Source: Macrocystis pyrifera (lineage: Eukaryota; Sar; Phaeophyceae; Laminariales; Laminariaceae). Taken from it: a stretch of DNA of 64,000 nt. The position numbers and the translations under genes were made by a program. The notes below the pieces were generated by a model. The model was not told where the DNA came from. It saw nothing but the letters and a program-made list of their open reading frames with translations, and made no database searches. The stretch lies in contig JASSKH010000010.1 of assembly GCA_031763025.1 (NCBI GenBank), positions 1,798,001-1,862,000 on the forward strand. The letters run 5' to 3'. Below are positions 35,050 to 46,359 of the stretch, piece after piece (position 1 is the first letter of the stretch; each line of letters starts with the position of its first letter).

Positions 35050-35160
35050 GTACCTCGGACAAATCATCTACAAAACAGTATGTCTACCTGATGATCTAAA
35101 TATATCTCTTTCTCAGGGCAGATATATTCCCGATCCTGTATGATAATTATGTGGGTTCCA
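35050..35160 (-). repeat. Repeat BB, copy 1; possible coding relic
   Basis: Matches 59,698-59,815. On the minus strand both copies encode DREYICPE, then DH.V and D.LSEV. In DREYICPE four codons differ and all four changes are silent (gaa/gag, tat/tac, cct/cca, gag/gaa). That is a coding signature, though the frame is interrupted in this copy. Protein not recognised. Confidence 0.5.
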
Positions 35161-35238
35161 GGTTCTCGACCAGACCGTCGCATGGGTATTGTCCCGCGGA
35201 GGTCCCACCATTCGCCGAGGTCGTGGATATCCGTATAT

Positions 35239-36868
35239 CTTATTGTACGACTGTGGTCATCCATATTCGACTATTTGTTGTCGTCAGCAGAGATGTCGTC
35301 AGCAGTGACATTGTCCCGTGACAAGTAGTCACTGCCGATTGGAATGCAAGGCCCGTGCCTCGCACACTCTCTCTTCCTCTTCCATCATCGTTGATGGTTG
35401 TTCGTGAGATCGTCCGTGCGGATCCTATACCAAAACCTGGCCTGTCCTACACGCTACATCCTCTAAGAAAGGGAAGTGCCACAGATGTCGAGTCTAACCT
35501 GGGGGTCCTCCCCACAATTAGTCCTTTTTTTACATGTGCTCTTTATTTAGTGGAACACGAACAAGTACGTGCAACCGCGGATGTCGCCATAGACAATCTG
35601 GCACGATGCAGTAGAGGCCCACGAACAGGGAATATCCTACTATACTGGAACAAAAGAACATAGATAAGGTTCACTTTTCGGAACATAACCCTTTCAGGAC
35701 TGCTGTCCCGTTTTGGGGACAAACTACTTGTAACATATGGGAGTGCAGTCTAAAAAGGGGAAAATGGATTGATAAATCGTGCTTGGCGGCGAGCGCTACT
35801 ACTTACACTACTATAATATCAGGTAAATCCTACCGGTCAATAATATATAGCCTCTACGTTCAATGTTGCTCAAGGATGCATGGTGTCACTAAAAGGTTCC
35901 ACACCTCGAGCAAGTCATGATCCAGATTATCTACAGGTACAAGTAGTTCCCCACCTGCCGCTGTCAGAAGTCATGCAAGAGCTGCGTATAGTACGGACGG
36001 ATCCAACCCAGAATCCCTGCGTGTGCTGCAGTAGTAGATCGTGCAGACTATACTTATTGTACGACTGTGGTCATCCATATTCGACTATTTGTTGTCGTCA
36101 GCAGAGATGTCGTCAGCAGTGACATTGTCCCGTGACAAGTAGTCACTGCGGATTGGAATGCAAGGCCCGTGCCTCGCACACTCTCTCTTCCTCTTCCATC
36201 ATCGTTGATGGTTGTTCGTGAGATCGTCCGTGCGGATCCTATACCAAAACCTGGCCTGTCCTACACGCTACATCCTCTAAGAAAGGGAAGTGCCACAGAT
36301 GTCGAGTCTAACCTGGGGGTCCTCCCCACAATTAGTCTTTTTTTTTTATACGTGCTCTTTATTTAGTGGAACACGAACAAGTACGTGCAACCGCGGATGT
36401 CGCCATAGACAATCTGGCACGATGCAGTAGAGGCCCACGAACAGGGAATATCCTACTATACTGGAACAAAAGAACATAGATAAGGTTCACTTTTCGGAAC
36501 ATAACCCTTTCAGGACTGCTGTCCCGTTTTGGGGACAAACTACTTGTAACATATGGGAGTGCAGTCTAAAAAGGGGAAAATGGATTGATAAATCGTGCTT
36601 GGCGGCGAGCGCTACTACTTACACTACTATAATATCAGGTAAATCCTACCGGTCAATAATATATAGCCTCTACGTTCAATGTTGCTCAAGGATGCATGGT
36701 GTCACTAAAAGGTTCCACACCTCGAGCAAGTCATGATCCAGATTATCTACAGGTACAAGTAGTTCCCCACCTGCCGCTGTCAGAAGTCATGCAAGAGCTG
36801 CGTATAGTACGGACGGACCCAACCCAGAAAGCCCGCGTGTGCTGCAGTAGTAGATCGTGCAGACTATA
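35239..36868 (+). repeat. Recent 814-bp tandem duplication
   Basis: Units 35,239-36,052 and 36,053-36,868 are ~99 % identical by eye; the differences are mainly a T-run length change and a few bases near 36,010/36,825. Each unit holds a TTAA-type miniature element (35,689-35,760; 36,503-36,574). It also holds short ORFs of about 65-100 codons, with a pyrimidine-rich ...tttag stretch that could be an intron end. No protein family recognised. Confidence 0.95.
35689..35760. mobile_element. TTAA-type miniature element, copy 3 (duplicated at 36,503-36,574)
   Basis: Ends ccctttcaggactgc and gcagtctaaaaagggg form an inverted repeat. The interior (tcccgttttggggac) is itself foldback. Left flank is ATAA rather than TTAA. 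Confidence 0.6.
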
Positions 36869-37144
36869 TGGGCCCCACCCGGCTGCACATACATAGCGAG
36901 CTTTCTGGGTCGGTCTGAAACACCCAAAAGGACATACCAGGTACAGATCTTGGTAAAACAAAGTGGTACTGGTACAAAACAAAAGCCCGTTCAGACAACT
37001 TCGACAAAAAAGCCGACGCATTCTTGAACTCCTCCTGCACTTACTTGCCCTCATCAAATATACCACCTCGCCCATCGGCTGGGTGTTTGGGCCTTTTTCA
37101 AAACTAAATCTGTAAGAAAATGTCATTAGGGCACAGCCGGTGTT

Positions 37145-37377
37145 CAATGGCGATAAAGGGACGGATTGTGTTGTGAGGTCAAGGGGGCTCTCATCCCTCT
37201 TCCCCGTGACCCTAGAAAACCATCCAAATATATTTTTATGCAACCCATTGGGGAAAGCACAAAGCCCACCGCATATTCCCCTTGGACAATTTGCAGCTAC
37301 ATAGATCACACCAATCAGCCAATCAGAATACATCAGATATTTGCGCGACTGTGAACAACTGCTATGTTCTTACAGCC
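37145..37377 (-). repeat. Repeat Y, copy 1
   Basis: ~230 bp, about 93 % identical to 58,018-58,232. On the minus strand both copies are open through WFSRVTGKRDESPLDLTTQ, but the surrounding ORFs run into unrelated sequence. Strand of origin unknown. Confidence 0.75.
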
Positions 37378-37641
37378 TCCCCATTCGCGGCACACTGTCA
37401 TGATCATAGTGTCAATGCCGTGCTACTGTAGGTCTACAATCATCCAACACCTAGGTGCTGTCGTCGTGGCACTACAAGTAGTTAGTATAGCGCCATCAAT
37501 TCAAACACAGAAATCCCCAAATCCATGAAACAGCTGCCTCCTTGCTAAGCAATTACCAAACTCATCCAGAATCCAAAAAACTCATATTGCATGCAAATTT
37601 CCAAACCATACTGCTTATGCGTAAGCATCAACAATCTCCCG

Positions 37642-37895
37642 AACACTGAACTGCCGTAACGACTGACCTCTGTCTGCGATATTCAAACGGTCACCAGTTC
37701 AAAAACTACTACAGACACACAACCAAACACTCAACTGCCGTAACTACGGACGTCTGTCTGCGATATTCCAACGGTCATCAGTTGAAAAACTACACTAGTA
37801 CACACGCAGAACCAAACACTCAACTGCCTTAACTACGGACGTCTGTCCGCGATATTCAAACGGTCATCAGTTGAAAACCTACTATGACACGCACA
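37642..37895 (+). repeat. Tandem repeat, three ~85-bp units
   Basis: Units start near 37,642, 37,725 and 37,814 with aacactcaactgccgtaac and share gtctgcgatattcaaacggtca.. (two words of the unit). Confidence 0.88.
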
Positions 37896-38134
37896 ACCGC
37901 CTCCCGGCTGTGTACACATCGACGATTTCCAAAAACTCACTAAAATCCAAAATATCATACTCCTCGAGGTCAGTATAATACCACCCGAATCTCTCGATAG
38001 TCCAAAGCTATGTCTTCCTTATGAACCATCCACTAAAAATACTCATTGCATACCACTGAAAAATGTAAACAGTAATAAACAATGCATAGGTACGCGCATG
38101 GGCATAGTATATTATTACATAGTACCAAATGGCC

Positions 38135-38350
38135 GTTTTTTTTTTCCGCAATAGTTCTCTTTTCTCGTTTGGCCGCGGGTCTTTTCTCGTGCTTCCTGCT
38201 GCGGGGCCCACAGGGGTGCGGCGTGCACAGTACAGTGCAAGCGTTGGCTCCGGCCGGGTTCTAGCACATGCTCTAGGTGGTCAAAGTCACGTGCCCCGGC
38301 AAGAAACTCAGGGGATAGGGTCCCACTTCCGAAAAGCCATCCAGGGGCTT
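38135..38350 (+). repeat. Repeat Z, copy 1
   Basis: Diverged match to 53,828-54,045 (cgcgggtcttttctcg; ccggccgggttctagcacatgc). The word ggcttggaaacctacccgg (38,347) recurs at 38,717 and 54,485. Confidence 0.6.
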
Positions 38351-38396
38351 GGAAACCTACCCGGATTTTCGCATTTTGCCGCAACTGCAATCAGTA

Positions 38397-38457
38397 GTGG
38401 ACAAACCTTGATAGTACACAAAACCCCCGTAAAGATCTACTATCAAGGTCTGTCCAC
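38397..38457. repeat. 61-bp inverted repeat
   Basis: Arms gtggacaaaccttgatagta and tactatcaaggtctgtccac match over 20 bp with one mismatch, loop 21 nt. Could be a hairpin or a very small transposon relic. Confidence 0.8.
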
Positions 38458-38489
38458 CCCTCACTGCACCAGCACGCAGCAGTGCTGCT

Positions 38490-38900
38490 CGAGCTCGTGC
38501 TGCTCGGGCTGCAGCAGTAAAACTGCAGCAAAAACAGGCCTACGAGTGCCGCTCGAGTCGAATGTTACTCGAGTGTGGCTGGGTGCTGCTGCTCTGCTGC
38601 TCTGCTGCTGAGTGCCCGTGTGCCCGTGGCTGCTTGGCCACGTCGTGCTCGCATTCGTCTCGTGTTCGTTGCGCTTGAGCAATCGTGGTCCCGTGTCTTT
38701 TTTTTTAGGTGCATTATAGGCTTGGAAACCTCATGATGCTTGTGCGCTCGAGTGCTGCTCAAACAGTACGCAGCTGTACAAGAACAACAACAACAGGCGT
38801 ACGAGTGCTGCTCGAATCGAGTGTTGCGCGAGTGCTGCTGAGTGTTGTTGCTGCTGCTGCTGCTGAGTGCTCGTGTGCTCGTGCTTGGCCACAAGACGTG
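38490..38900 (+). repeat. CTG/CGAG-rich tandem pair, period ~247 bp
   Basis: 38,490-38,650 and 38,738-38,900 share aggc.tacgagtgc.gctcga, then a CTG run, then tgagtgc.cgtgtgc. Low-complexity triplet sequence; no gene claimed. Confidence 0.65.
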
Positions 38901-39039
38901 AGAAAAGGCTGAGTCACCATGTACGTACATACCTGGTGGCATATTTTTGGTATCTCGGTGCGACTCATCATAAATTTTATCGGATATTTGCCCCAAGTAT
39001 TGGGTTGGGTGTAATAGCCGAGTATTCACTGTCTTTTGT

Positions 39040-39470
39040 ACAATGTGCCTGTACCACACGGTTTCCTTATTATTCCGCCACTACTCCTGTTGTTGTTGCC
39101 GCTACTGCTACACACAATCACGACATAGCTGCCACTGTTGCTGGGACAGGTTGCTTTTCTTGCTGCCACCCTTACTATATTTTTGCCCGTGCCACGTGGT
39201 TGCTTATCTTGCTGCTCGTGTTGTTGCTGCCGCTGCTGCTGCACACTGCTGCGCACAATCACGGTATATTTAGTTGCTACGACTACTACTGTTGAGGCTG
39301 GCGCCTTTTAAAATTTCTTGCTGCTACCCAACGTATATTTTTGCCCGTGTCACACGGTGGCTTATCTTGGTGCTCGTGCTGATGACGCTGCTGCTTCACA
39401 CTGTCACGGTATAGCTACTGCTGATGTTGCTGGCGCAGGTTGCTTTCCTTGCTGCTACTCTTCGTTTTTT
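39040..39470 (+). repeat. CTG-rich tandem repeat, ~165-bp units
   Basis: About three diverged units share ttgctt.cttgctgctac, then tatttttgcccgtg, then ggcttatcttg.tgctcgtg. Non-coding by appearance. Confidence 0.65.
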
Positions 39471-39779
39471 TGTGTCCGTGCGACTGATGTTTTTATCACC
39501 CTCTGGCTATCTCGTGTACCAGTATATTTTGTACCGGGTGTTAAGTGCGTTGCGCGTGTATAGGGTCGTCCATCAACTCTTTTTCAGCTTGATTTGTGTT
39601 GGTTGATTAGAGTGTCTGCACATATATCAAGGATTTCCGTCGGAAAGGTAATCATAATCGAAAGCCTTTCGGCATGCGCATAATCGTAGACGAAAAATAG
39701 CTAAATATTGGATTCCTATGTTTTAAAAAAAACACTTGCGCCAGCGGCAGCACTTTTGCATCAAACGAGCTGAACACAA

Positions 39780-40586
39780 GAAGTCGTGCAAGCAGCAGTA
39801 CCTACCTGCAGCACCAGCAGCAGCAGTAAGCAGCAGAAAGCACTAACAGGCAGAAGTGTGACCTATCTTGCGCTCCTCGACACTCGCTGGACAAGCAACG
39901 CCGCCACAACGAGAAGATCGCCCTCCTTCTTCATCGTCCTCTCTTCCCGAAAAAGGGTCGTAGCGGCGAATATCAGGGGCGTGGCGGCAAGGGTGCACGT
40001 GCTTGCAGCACCAGCAGCGCCTGCGACAACTCTTGCAGCAGCGCTTGCTTGAGTCAGCTCTCTCGCTTCCAGCAGCGCTTGCTTTCAGCATCGTTTGCAT
40101 GCAGCAGCGCTTGCTTGCAGCAGACCTTGCTTGTGTGCAGCAGCGCTCGCTTGCAGCAGCTTATTTCCACAGTGCTTCCAGCAATGACAGCACTCACTTG
40201 CAGCAGCAGCAGCAGCAGCACACTACATGCAGTAGTAGCCGTGATCGGTGACCTACAGCAGCAGCAGCAGCAGCAGCTGCAGCAGCACCTACCTATCTGC
40301 TGCTGCAGCAGCAGGTAGCAAACATGCAGCATCAGCGGCAGCAATTCTTCTCGCAAAACTCGCCGGTAGCAGACATGGTCCGAGGCCACTCTCGGGGCAA
40401 GCTTGGCCAATCCAAAGGTGACCTACAGCAGCAGCATCAGCAACTGCAGCAGCACCTACCTATCTGTTGCTGCAGCAGCAGGTAGCAAACATGCAGCATC
40501 AACGGCAGCAATTCTTCTCGCAAAACTCCGCCGGTAGCAGACATGGTCCGAGGCCACTCTCGGGGCAAGCTTGGCCAATCCAAAGC
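39780..40586 (+). repeat. CAG-rich region with 170-bp tandem pair
   Basis: CAGCAG and gcttgcttgcagcag words dominate 39,780-40,245. Then come two 170-bp units (40,247-40,416 and 40,417-40,586), ~95 % identical. In one frame the second unit reads as a Gln-rich peptide (LLQQQVANMQHQRQQFFSQN). Gln-rich coding is possible, but the frame is short (61 codons). Confidence 0.75.
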
Positions 40587-40709
40587 GTCCGGCGAGTTTT
40601 CGGCCAACAGAATGTAGCGGTCGAACCTCATATCACACAAACATGGCTCTAGTTTTCAGTTTGGGTTATTCTCAGTTTGTAAAACTGAGTCTCAGCAGCG
40701 GTAATTGCA

Positions 40710-40713
<4 letters not shown>

Positions 40714-40750
<37 letters not shown>

Positions 40751-40752
40751 GC

Positions 40753-40786
<34 letters not shown>

Positions 40787-40805
40787 GTCTGTCTGTCTGT
40801 CTGTC
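40714..40805 (+). repeat. (GTCT)n microsatellite, ~23 units
   Basis: Nearly pure tetranucleotide array with two interruptions (gcct, tatc). Shorter versions lie at 9,900 and 19,130 at the same place in module A. Confidence 0.97.
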
Positions 40806-41923
40806 CGCAAGGCTTATAATTTCGAACACTTTCCAATGGCCGATATATATGCTCGTTACAGATGATATTCGTACGACGATTTCGACCCTTACGGACCTTA
40901 TATACTGAAACATACCATACCACCAGGCAAACTTAGCCATATAATACATCCACGACATCGTACCATGGTACCATACCGCAAACGTACCATACCATATACT
41001 GTGTTTTTCCCGTACCATACCGTCAGCACATACCATACCACATACGGTGGTTTTCCCATATTCCCATTTACCATACCACCATATCCCATATCCCATATTC
41101 CCATATACCATACAACCAACGTATCCCATATCCCATACCGAGTTGGGGAGACGTCTATACACCAGACCAGGTGCCTGTTACTGTTGTAGTGCTGTCTTGA
41201 TGTGCAAGGGTGGCGATGAATACAAGAGTAAGAGTTGGCTCAGACGCTTGAGTCCCACGCTCAGTGTAGCGCACTGCTGTACTGCAGAGTGCTGTATCCA
41301 AGCAGTATCATGACAGAATGGCAAACAAAATGCATTGTGTCCATCAGTACATCAGTACATCAAACGTCTCGAATAGCAAAGAATGGCCTTTTTCAGTTTT
41401 GGGAGGATACCGTTGGACGCCGCCGGCAAGCTCTTGCCCCCTAGAGCATGCATTCACCTCAGTTCTTCGAGCCCGTCATCTATACTAGTTGATCTTGCCC
41501 GCCACCGCGCGGGTTGTCCGTGGGCTGAGTCTCTGTCGAGATCGACCGTATATCGTGTATCGTGGCACGAGCTGAAATAATACTTTTTTTTGTGTGTACT
41601 TCGCGTTTCCATTCGCAACTATAGGAGGTATTTACAGTACAACAACAGGAGTGGGTTACTTTTTGTGCCAGAGCAAAATTAGCTACGAGTACTACTGTGT
41701 CTCGAACGGCAAAAAAATTGCATACTGTCGCAAGTCTTCACAGCAGCGAAAGGCAAAAAAATGGGCTTTTCTTCAGGTTTGGAGGGATACCGTAGGACGC
41801 CGCCGGCAGCAGTGGATTACTTTCTACTTTTCGCCTTTATTTGTTTGCGATCGTCATCGTATGTTTCCGTACTCGCATATAATACAATGAAAAACCCGCC
41901 AGTTGAAAATACATGTCAATCTG

Positions 41924-42321
41924 AAGGTGGTTCCGCCAGGACGAGGATCGTACTTGGGAGGTTGAACTACGGATAGGGTTCTGATACCACGTGAAGATGA
42001 CTGCAAGGGGTTGCGAATAGCGGAGGTGTTGATTTTCGGCAGCATTTGCCTTTGGCTTCCTGGGTGCCATCACTTGCGAGTTTGACATTGGTCTTTTCGG
42101 GTTCGGGGCTACTTCGGACAAGCTAATAATATATGAATTTGAGTCGTAGGGACTGCCACTACATTTGTTGGGGAGTAAATTGCGCCATATAAAACTTTTG
42201 TAGTGAGTGACTATGTTGGCGGGTTTTGACCTCTGCGAAATGTGTTGATGGTATGTTAAATTTGATCGTTGTAAAATGAGTTCAATGTACTTCGCGGATT
42301 GTTGGTGGCGCACATACTGCC
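41924..42321 (-). mobile_element. 398-bp insertion with ~20-bp direct repeats
   Basis: Splits module D. ttgaaaatacatg(t)caatct occurs on both sides (41,903-41,923; 42,322-42,341), while copy I has the site once (near 17,220-17,240). On the minus strand it contains TGGTATCAGA, the classic initiator-tRNA primer-binding word of LTR retroelements, so it may be a piece of an LTR element leader. The long duplication instead suggests LINE-type insertion of a transcript. A 180-codon minus ORF across it includes flanking repeat and is not a gene. Confidence 0.7.
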
Positions 42322-42404
42322 TTGAAAATACATGCAATCTGTCGAATGTGTAAAAGACAACCCACAAAATGTTTCTCATTGCCCAAGGTTCGTACCACGG
42401 AAGC

Positions 42405-42960
42405 TACTTTAATTATTGGGGTAAAAGTACGAGTACACACGTACATACAGCATGTAGGTACAGCATCTATCTTGCTGTGTCGTTTTTGACTGCTTGTTTT
42501 TGTTCCTTGCTGCTATACGTTTTGGGAGAGAGCGGCAGGGCACGGAGAGGCGATGAAACGCAGGCCGCCAGAAGGTTTATTTATTTACTGTATGCACTCT
42601 GTGCTGCTTTGCTGTGCTGATGTCGGGTTCGGCGGGGTGCCTTTTTTTGGAGGGCTCGCCGCAGCGCTGTGTATCAAGCCACCTCACGCACTCAGGAACA
42701 CCACGACAACGGCAGCAACGAACGTTTGATTCGGGTACACAGCAAGCAGCGCACAGCGCTCATCCATCGTATACGAGGGATTGGTACATCATACCACGTA
42801 CGTACTTGCAAATTATTGCACATCGACACCCTGATTGTTTTCCGAGAAGATCTATATTTTGAAATTGATAAAGCGCATGCCGGAGAGACATCATTTTTGG
42901 ATAAGTGTACCGACGAAAACACCCTATTCAATTTTCGTTCTGCGCTAATACTCTAGAAGA
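42405..42960 (+). repeat. Module E, copy in composite II
   Basis: Over 90 % identical to the reverse complement of 16,640-17,170. Absent at the same junction in composite copies III and IV. Confidence 0.78.
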
Positions 42961-43989
42961 GTACTTAAAAAAAATTGCATACTACTACTACTAAAAAATT
43001 GCATACGAACTATCGTACGTCTTTTACAACAACAACAGCAGTAGTTAGTTGATTACTTTCTACTTTTCGCCTTTATTTGTATGTTGCGATCCTCGTCGTA
43101 CATACGTTTCGGTACTCGCAAAAAGAATGACCCAAGATTGAATATTATCGTAGGTCTTCTACTTTTCGCCTTTATTTGTATTTTGCGATCCTCTCGTCGT
43201 ATGTTTCGGTACATACTCGCAAAAATAATAGCCCGGCAGTTGAAAAGATGTGAATCTGCCGAGTGTGTAATTACACACAACAATAAATGGGCTTTTTTTC
43301 AGGTTTGGGAGGATTCCGTAGGACGCCGGCGGCAAGTCGTGCCCCCTAGAGCATGCATCCACCTCAGTTCTCGTTTTCGCCAACAACTATTTCGCGGCAC
43401 AAAGATCTCTTGTCAGTCTGTCGTTTACTTGTTGTAATAAACAACCAACATGTTTTGCTTTGGCCAAGAGAGCGTCGTCAGCTTTCTGAATGATTGTTGG
43501 AGATCTCTCCCCGTTCATGTTTAGTTTTTCATTGGCCAACAGTTTTGTATTTAGCCCTGCAGCCCCAATTACATCTCAATGATATCGATCCCATTGCTGT
43601 GGTACTGGTGCGGGTGCTCGTGCCGTCTTCGTGTGCTCCTGCTGGATATATGTCCCCGTCGAGTGCTATAATAAGTGGTACCGATAGTCAACAAGTAGAT
43701 GCTCTGCCTGAGCCAGACACAGCACTCTGGGGTTCTGTCTGTGCTGGTCCCGACTGGCCTCTCCCGTCACTCTCAACAACTCCACCTGCGACTTCACACA
43801 AACAGAGACAAGCAAACTGAGAACAGCGCTCGAATGCATTTCATCGAGGGCAATAACAATATAATAAGCTATCCAAAAATGCATAACTTCGTCATTTTTA
43901 TGCAAATTTTATTAGGATATTTGATTAGTCCTCGGCAACGGGGGAATAGATAAGCAAAATTCGTAATATTTTTTCTTTTGCGCAGACAC

Positions 43990-45341
43990 TCTATTCTTTG
44001 ATCTTCCCGACGAAACATGTGCAGTTCATGCAGATCATGCAGATCCCACCCGGTGAAGATATACAGATCACACAAACCAAGATCCCACTCAGGTACACAC
44101 CTGCCAAATGTTACAGATCCTTCGGATCATACAGATCCTGCAAGTCATGGAAACGCACTGATAAGTATGCGCTAATCATCCAGATCGTACAGACCCCATC
44201 CCGATCAAGATGAACATATCATATAGATAACATATATTCCACTCAATCAGGTAGATCATACAGATCCTGCAGATCACACATAAGTACGGGTCACACAGAT
44301 CAGGTTCCCACTCATGTACACACGTGTGAATATCTACCTCATACGGACCCCATCCTGGCTAAACATGACGTAAACAATTAATTATGAAGTATCCAGATTC
44401 ACAAATCCTGCGGATCATACATATATCCTGCAAGTTCCCATTCAGGTACACACATGTGAAATATCTACCTCATCATGCGAAAAATCTACATCATCATGCA
44501 GATCATACAGACCCCATCCAGGTCAAGATGAACAGATCGTACAGCAGTTCACACAGATTCCACTTAGGTAGATCATACAGATCCTGCAGATCGCACATGT
44601 GTACAGATCATACAAATCCTGCAGATTACACACAGATAAAGACCACACAGATTAAGCTCTCACTCAGCTACAAACGTGCGAAATATCTACCTCATGCAGA
44701 CCCCATCTCGGCCAAACATCATGTAAACAAGTGTAAAGTATTCATATTTTACAGATCCTTCAGATCACAAAGAAATCCTGCAAGTTCCCACTCAGGTACA
44801 CACGTGTGAAATATCTACATCGTACAGACCTCATCCCTGCTAAATATGCTGAAAGCAAGTGTAAACTGTCCAGATATTATTAATCATCCAGATCATCCAA
44901 GAATCCTGCAGATCATACAGACCCTGCAAATCGTACAGACCGCATCCCGGTTAAGATGTGCAGATCATACAGAACACACAGATTCTACTCAGGTAGATCA
45001 TACAGATCCTGCAGATGATACAGATTCTGCAGATCATACATACCGTGCAGATCATACAGATCCCACTCAGGTACACACCTGTGAAATATCTACCTCTTAC
45101 AGACCCCACTCAGGTACACACCTGTGATTTATCTACCTCATATAGACCCCATCCCGGCTAAACATGATGTAACCAAGTAGTTGGTAGGAAGTATCCAAAT
45201 TTTACAGATCCTCCAGATCATGCAGAAATACCGCAGATCACACAGGTCCTGCAGTTTATGCAGACCCACCAATCAAAATGTGCATGTAGATCGTACATGC
45301 TCTATCCCGGTGTACAGATCACACATATTCCACTCAGGTAG
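43990..45341. repeat. GATC satellite, left part (9-bp register)
   Basis: Degenerate 9-bp units of the form GATC-NNN-CA (gatcatacagatcctgca) over ~1.35 kb. Embedded in a higher-order repeat with words such as cactcaggtacacac, gtgaaatatctacctcat and gaccccatcccggctaaaca. Continues at 52,926-53,540 beyond an inserted element. Confidence 0.88.
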
Positions 45342-45793
45342 TGTTATAGAGTCGAGCGGTGCGCGTGTCATGCATGATGGCGTAATCTCGTCGGGCTCTC
45401 CGGCCGAGATAGCTTATGCTCCTCGAAAGGCTGCTCAGTTATACCCACCTCCAAAACATCATGTATTATTCGTTCTCAGAACAAACAGGGCCGTAGGCCG
45501 TCTGGCACACGTGCACACACTCAAGCTCTTTCAGTTCGTTGCAAAGACTGCCACCTGCATTCCCGTTGTTCCACCCAGCCTGCGGAACATACGTCTGAGC
45601 CATCTCCTAGTCTGGTGTAGGGGAACACTGCCGGCAACAGGATGAGCTATACGAAGCTGAAGGGGTGGAAAAGGGTTGTGACCGTCTGCTCATATCCCCA
45701 CAGTCTTCGGGTTCAATTCGCATTTTCCCCTTTTGCCTGCATGCCGTGTCCAGTTCTGGAAACCCCTCAGATCGTTGGATTACCACCGTAACA
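45342..45793 (+). repeat. 5-prime LTR-like terminal repeat
   Basis: About 450 bp, TG...CA. Homologous to 52,632-52,925, with which it shares cggtgcgcgtgtcatgcatg, ctcgaaaggctgctcagtta and tctggaaacccctc. Confidence 0.7.
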
Positions 45794-46104
45794 TCCTCCC
45801 CAGCTGGTTAGCCGGATAAGGCAAGCCACGCGATATCCTAGACGGTGGACCCGAGGTACTCTATGGCCGCCAAACTGAGGGAAGAAAACCCGGCTATTTT
45901 GTTTTTTCGATAGGAAAGACCTCCCCCCAATACGCATACCACATGCATCGCCTTGCTCTCTTAACGCGGCGTACACCGTTACGCCCCCTCCAACTACGTT
46001 CCTGAATGCTCGCTTGACTCCTAAACTACCTACAGTTCCCCCGACGTACAATACCTGTGCCACCGAACACTATTGTGCCAATCGATAGGAAAGATCACAA
46101 TCGT

Positions 46105-46285
46105 CGCGCCTCCAAGGTGAAAACTAAGCAAAAACAGAATGTCAGAGATCGCAAGGAACCCCGTTCCTTCGGACAATAGTCTCCTATTGCCCCCTACTCT
46201 CGCCACAGATACACAGATCGCGAGGGTAATACGAGATGACAGGATCTTTTTTTTGCGTGACTTCAACATAGCAATCACCTGGCGC
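46105..46285 (+). repeat. Repeat AA, copy 1
   Basis: Shared with 61,975-62,150 (atgtcagagatcgcaaggaa; gtctcctattgccccctact). Lies inside the 7.6-kb element. Confidence 0.65.
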
Positions 46286-46359
46286 CTACCAAAACAATGA
46301 ACTCCTGCAAATTCGTAGTGCTGTTGCCAAGTTTAGTGGGTTAGTTTTTCCAAAGTGCC

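Larger units (their letters stand above)
40671..43865 (+). repeat. Composite repeat, copy II (A-B-Q-D-E-P)
   Basis: Complete plus-strand copy: A with a 91-bp GTCT array (40,671-41,135), B (41,136-41,285), Q (41,370-41,700), D (41,705-41,923 and 42,322-42,400, split by an insertion), E (42,405-42,960), P (43,020-43,865). It starts at the palindromic ctcagtttgtaaaactgag and ends at ctcgaatgcatttcatcgag plus ggcaataacaatat. About 2.8 kb without the insertion. Mirror of 15,825-19,195. Confidence 0.88.

Noticed and set aside
36053-36260. Cys/His-rich frame (DCGHPYSTICC...) interrupted by TGA, considered as a zinc finger or selenoprotein
   Set aside because: No selenocysteine insertion element or family match visible; both tandem units share it only because they are recent duplicates.
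36743-37333. 196-codon minus ORF
   Set aside because: Runs from repeat Y into the end of the 814-bp duplication; the partner copies do not keep the frame.
38262-38285. gcacatgctctaggtggtca as another composite core
   Set aside because: Only a short word resembles gcatgctctagggggc; the rest belongs to repeat Z.
41837-42379. 180-codon minus-strand ORF
   Set aside because: It spans a 398-bp insertion and repeat flank on both sides, so the frame is accidental.
43990-45341. CRISPR-like array
   Set aside because: Repeats are 9-bp degenerate units in a higher-order satellite, not uniform repeats with unique spacers; the context is eukaryotic.
45700-45740. B-box-like ggttcaattc in the LTR-like repeat, considered as a tRNA gene
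   Set aside because: No A box at a suitable distance and no cloverleaf; also present in the other terminal repeat copy.
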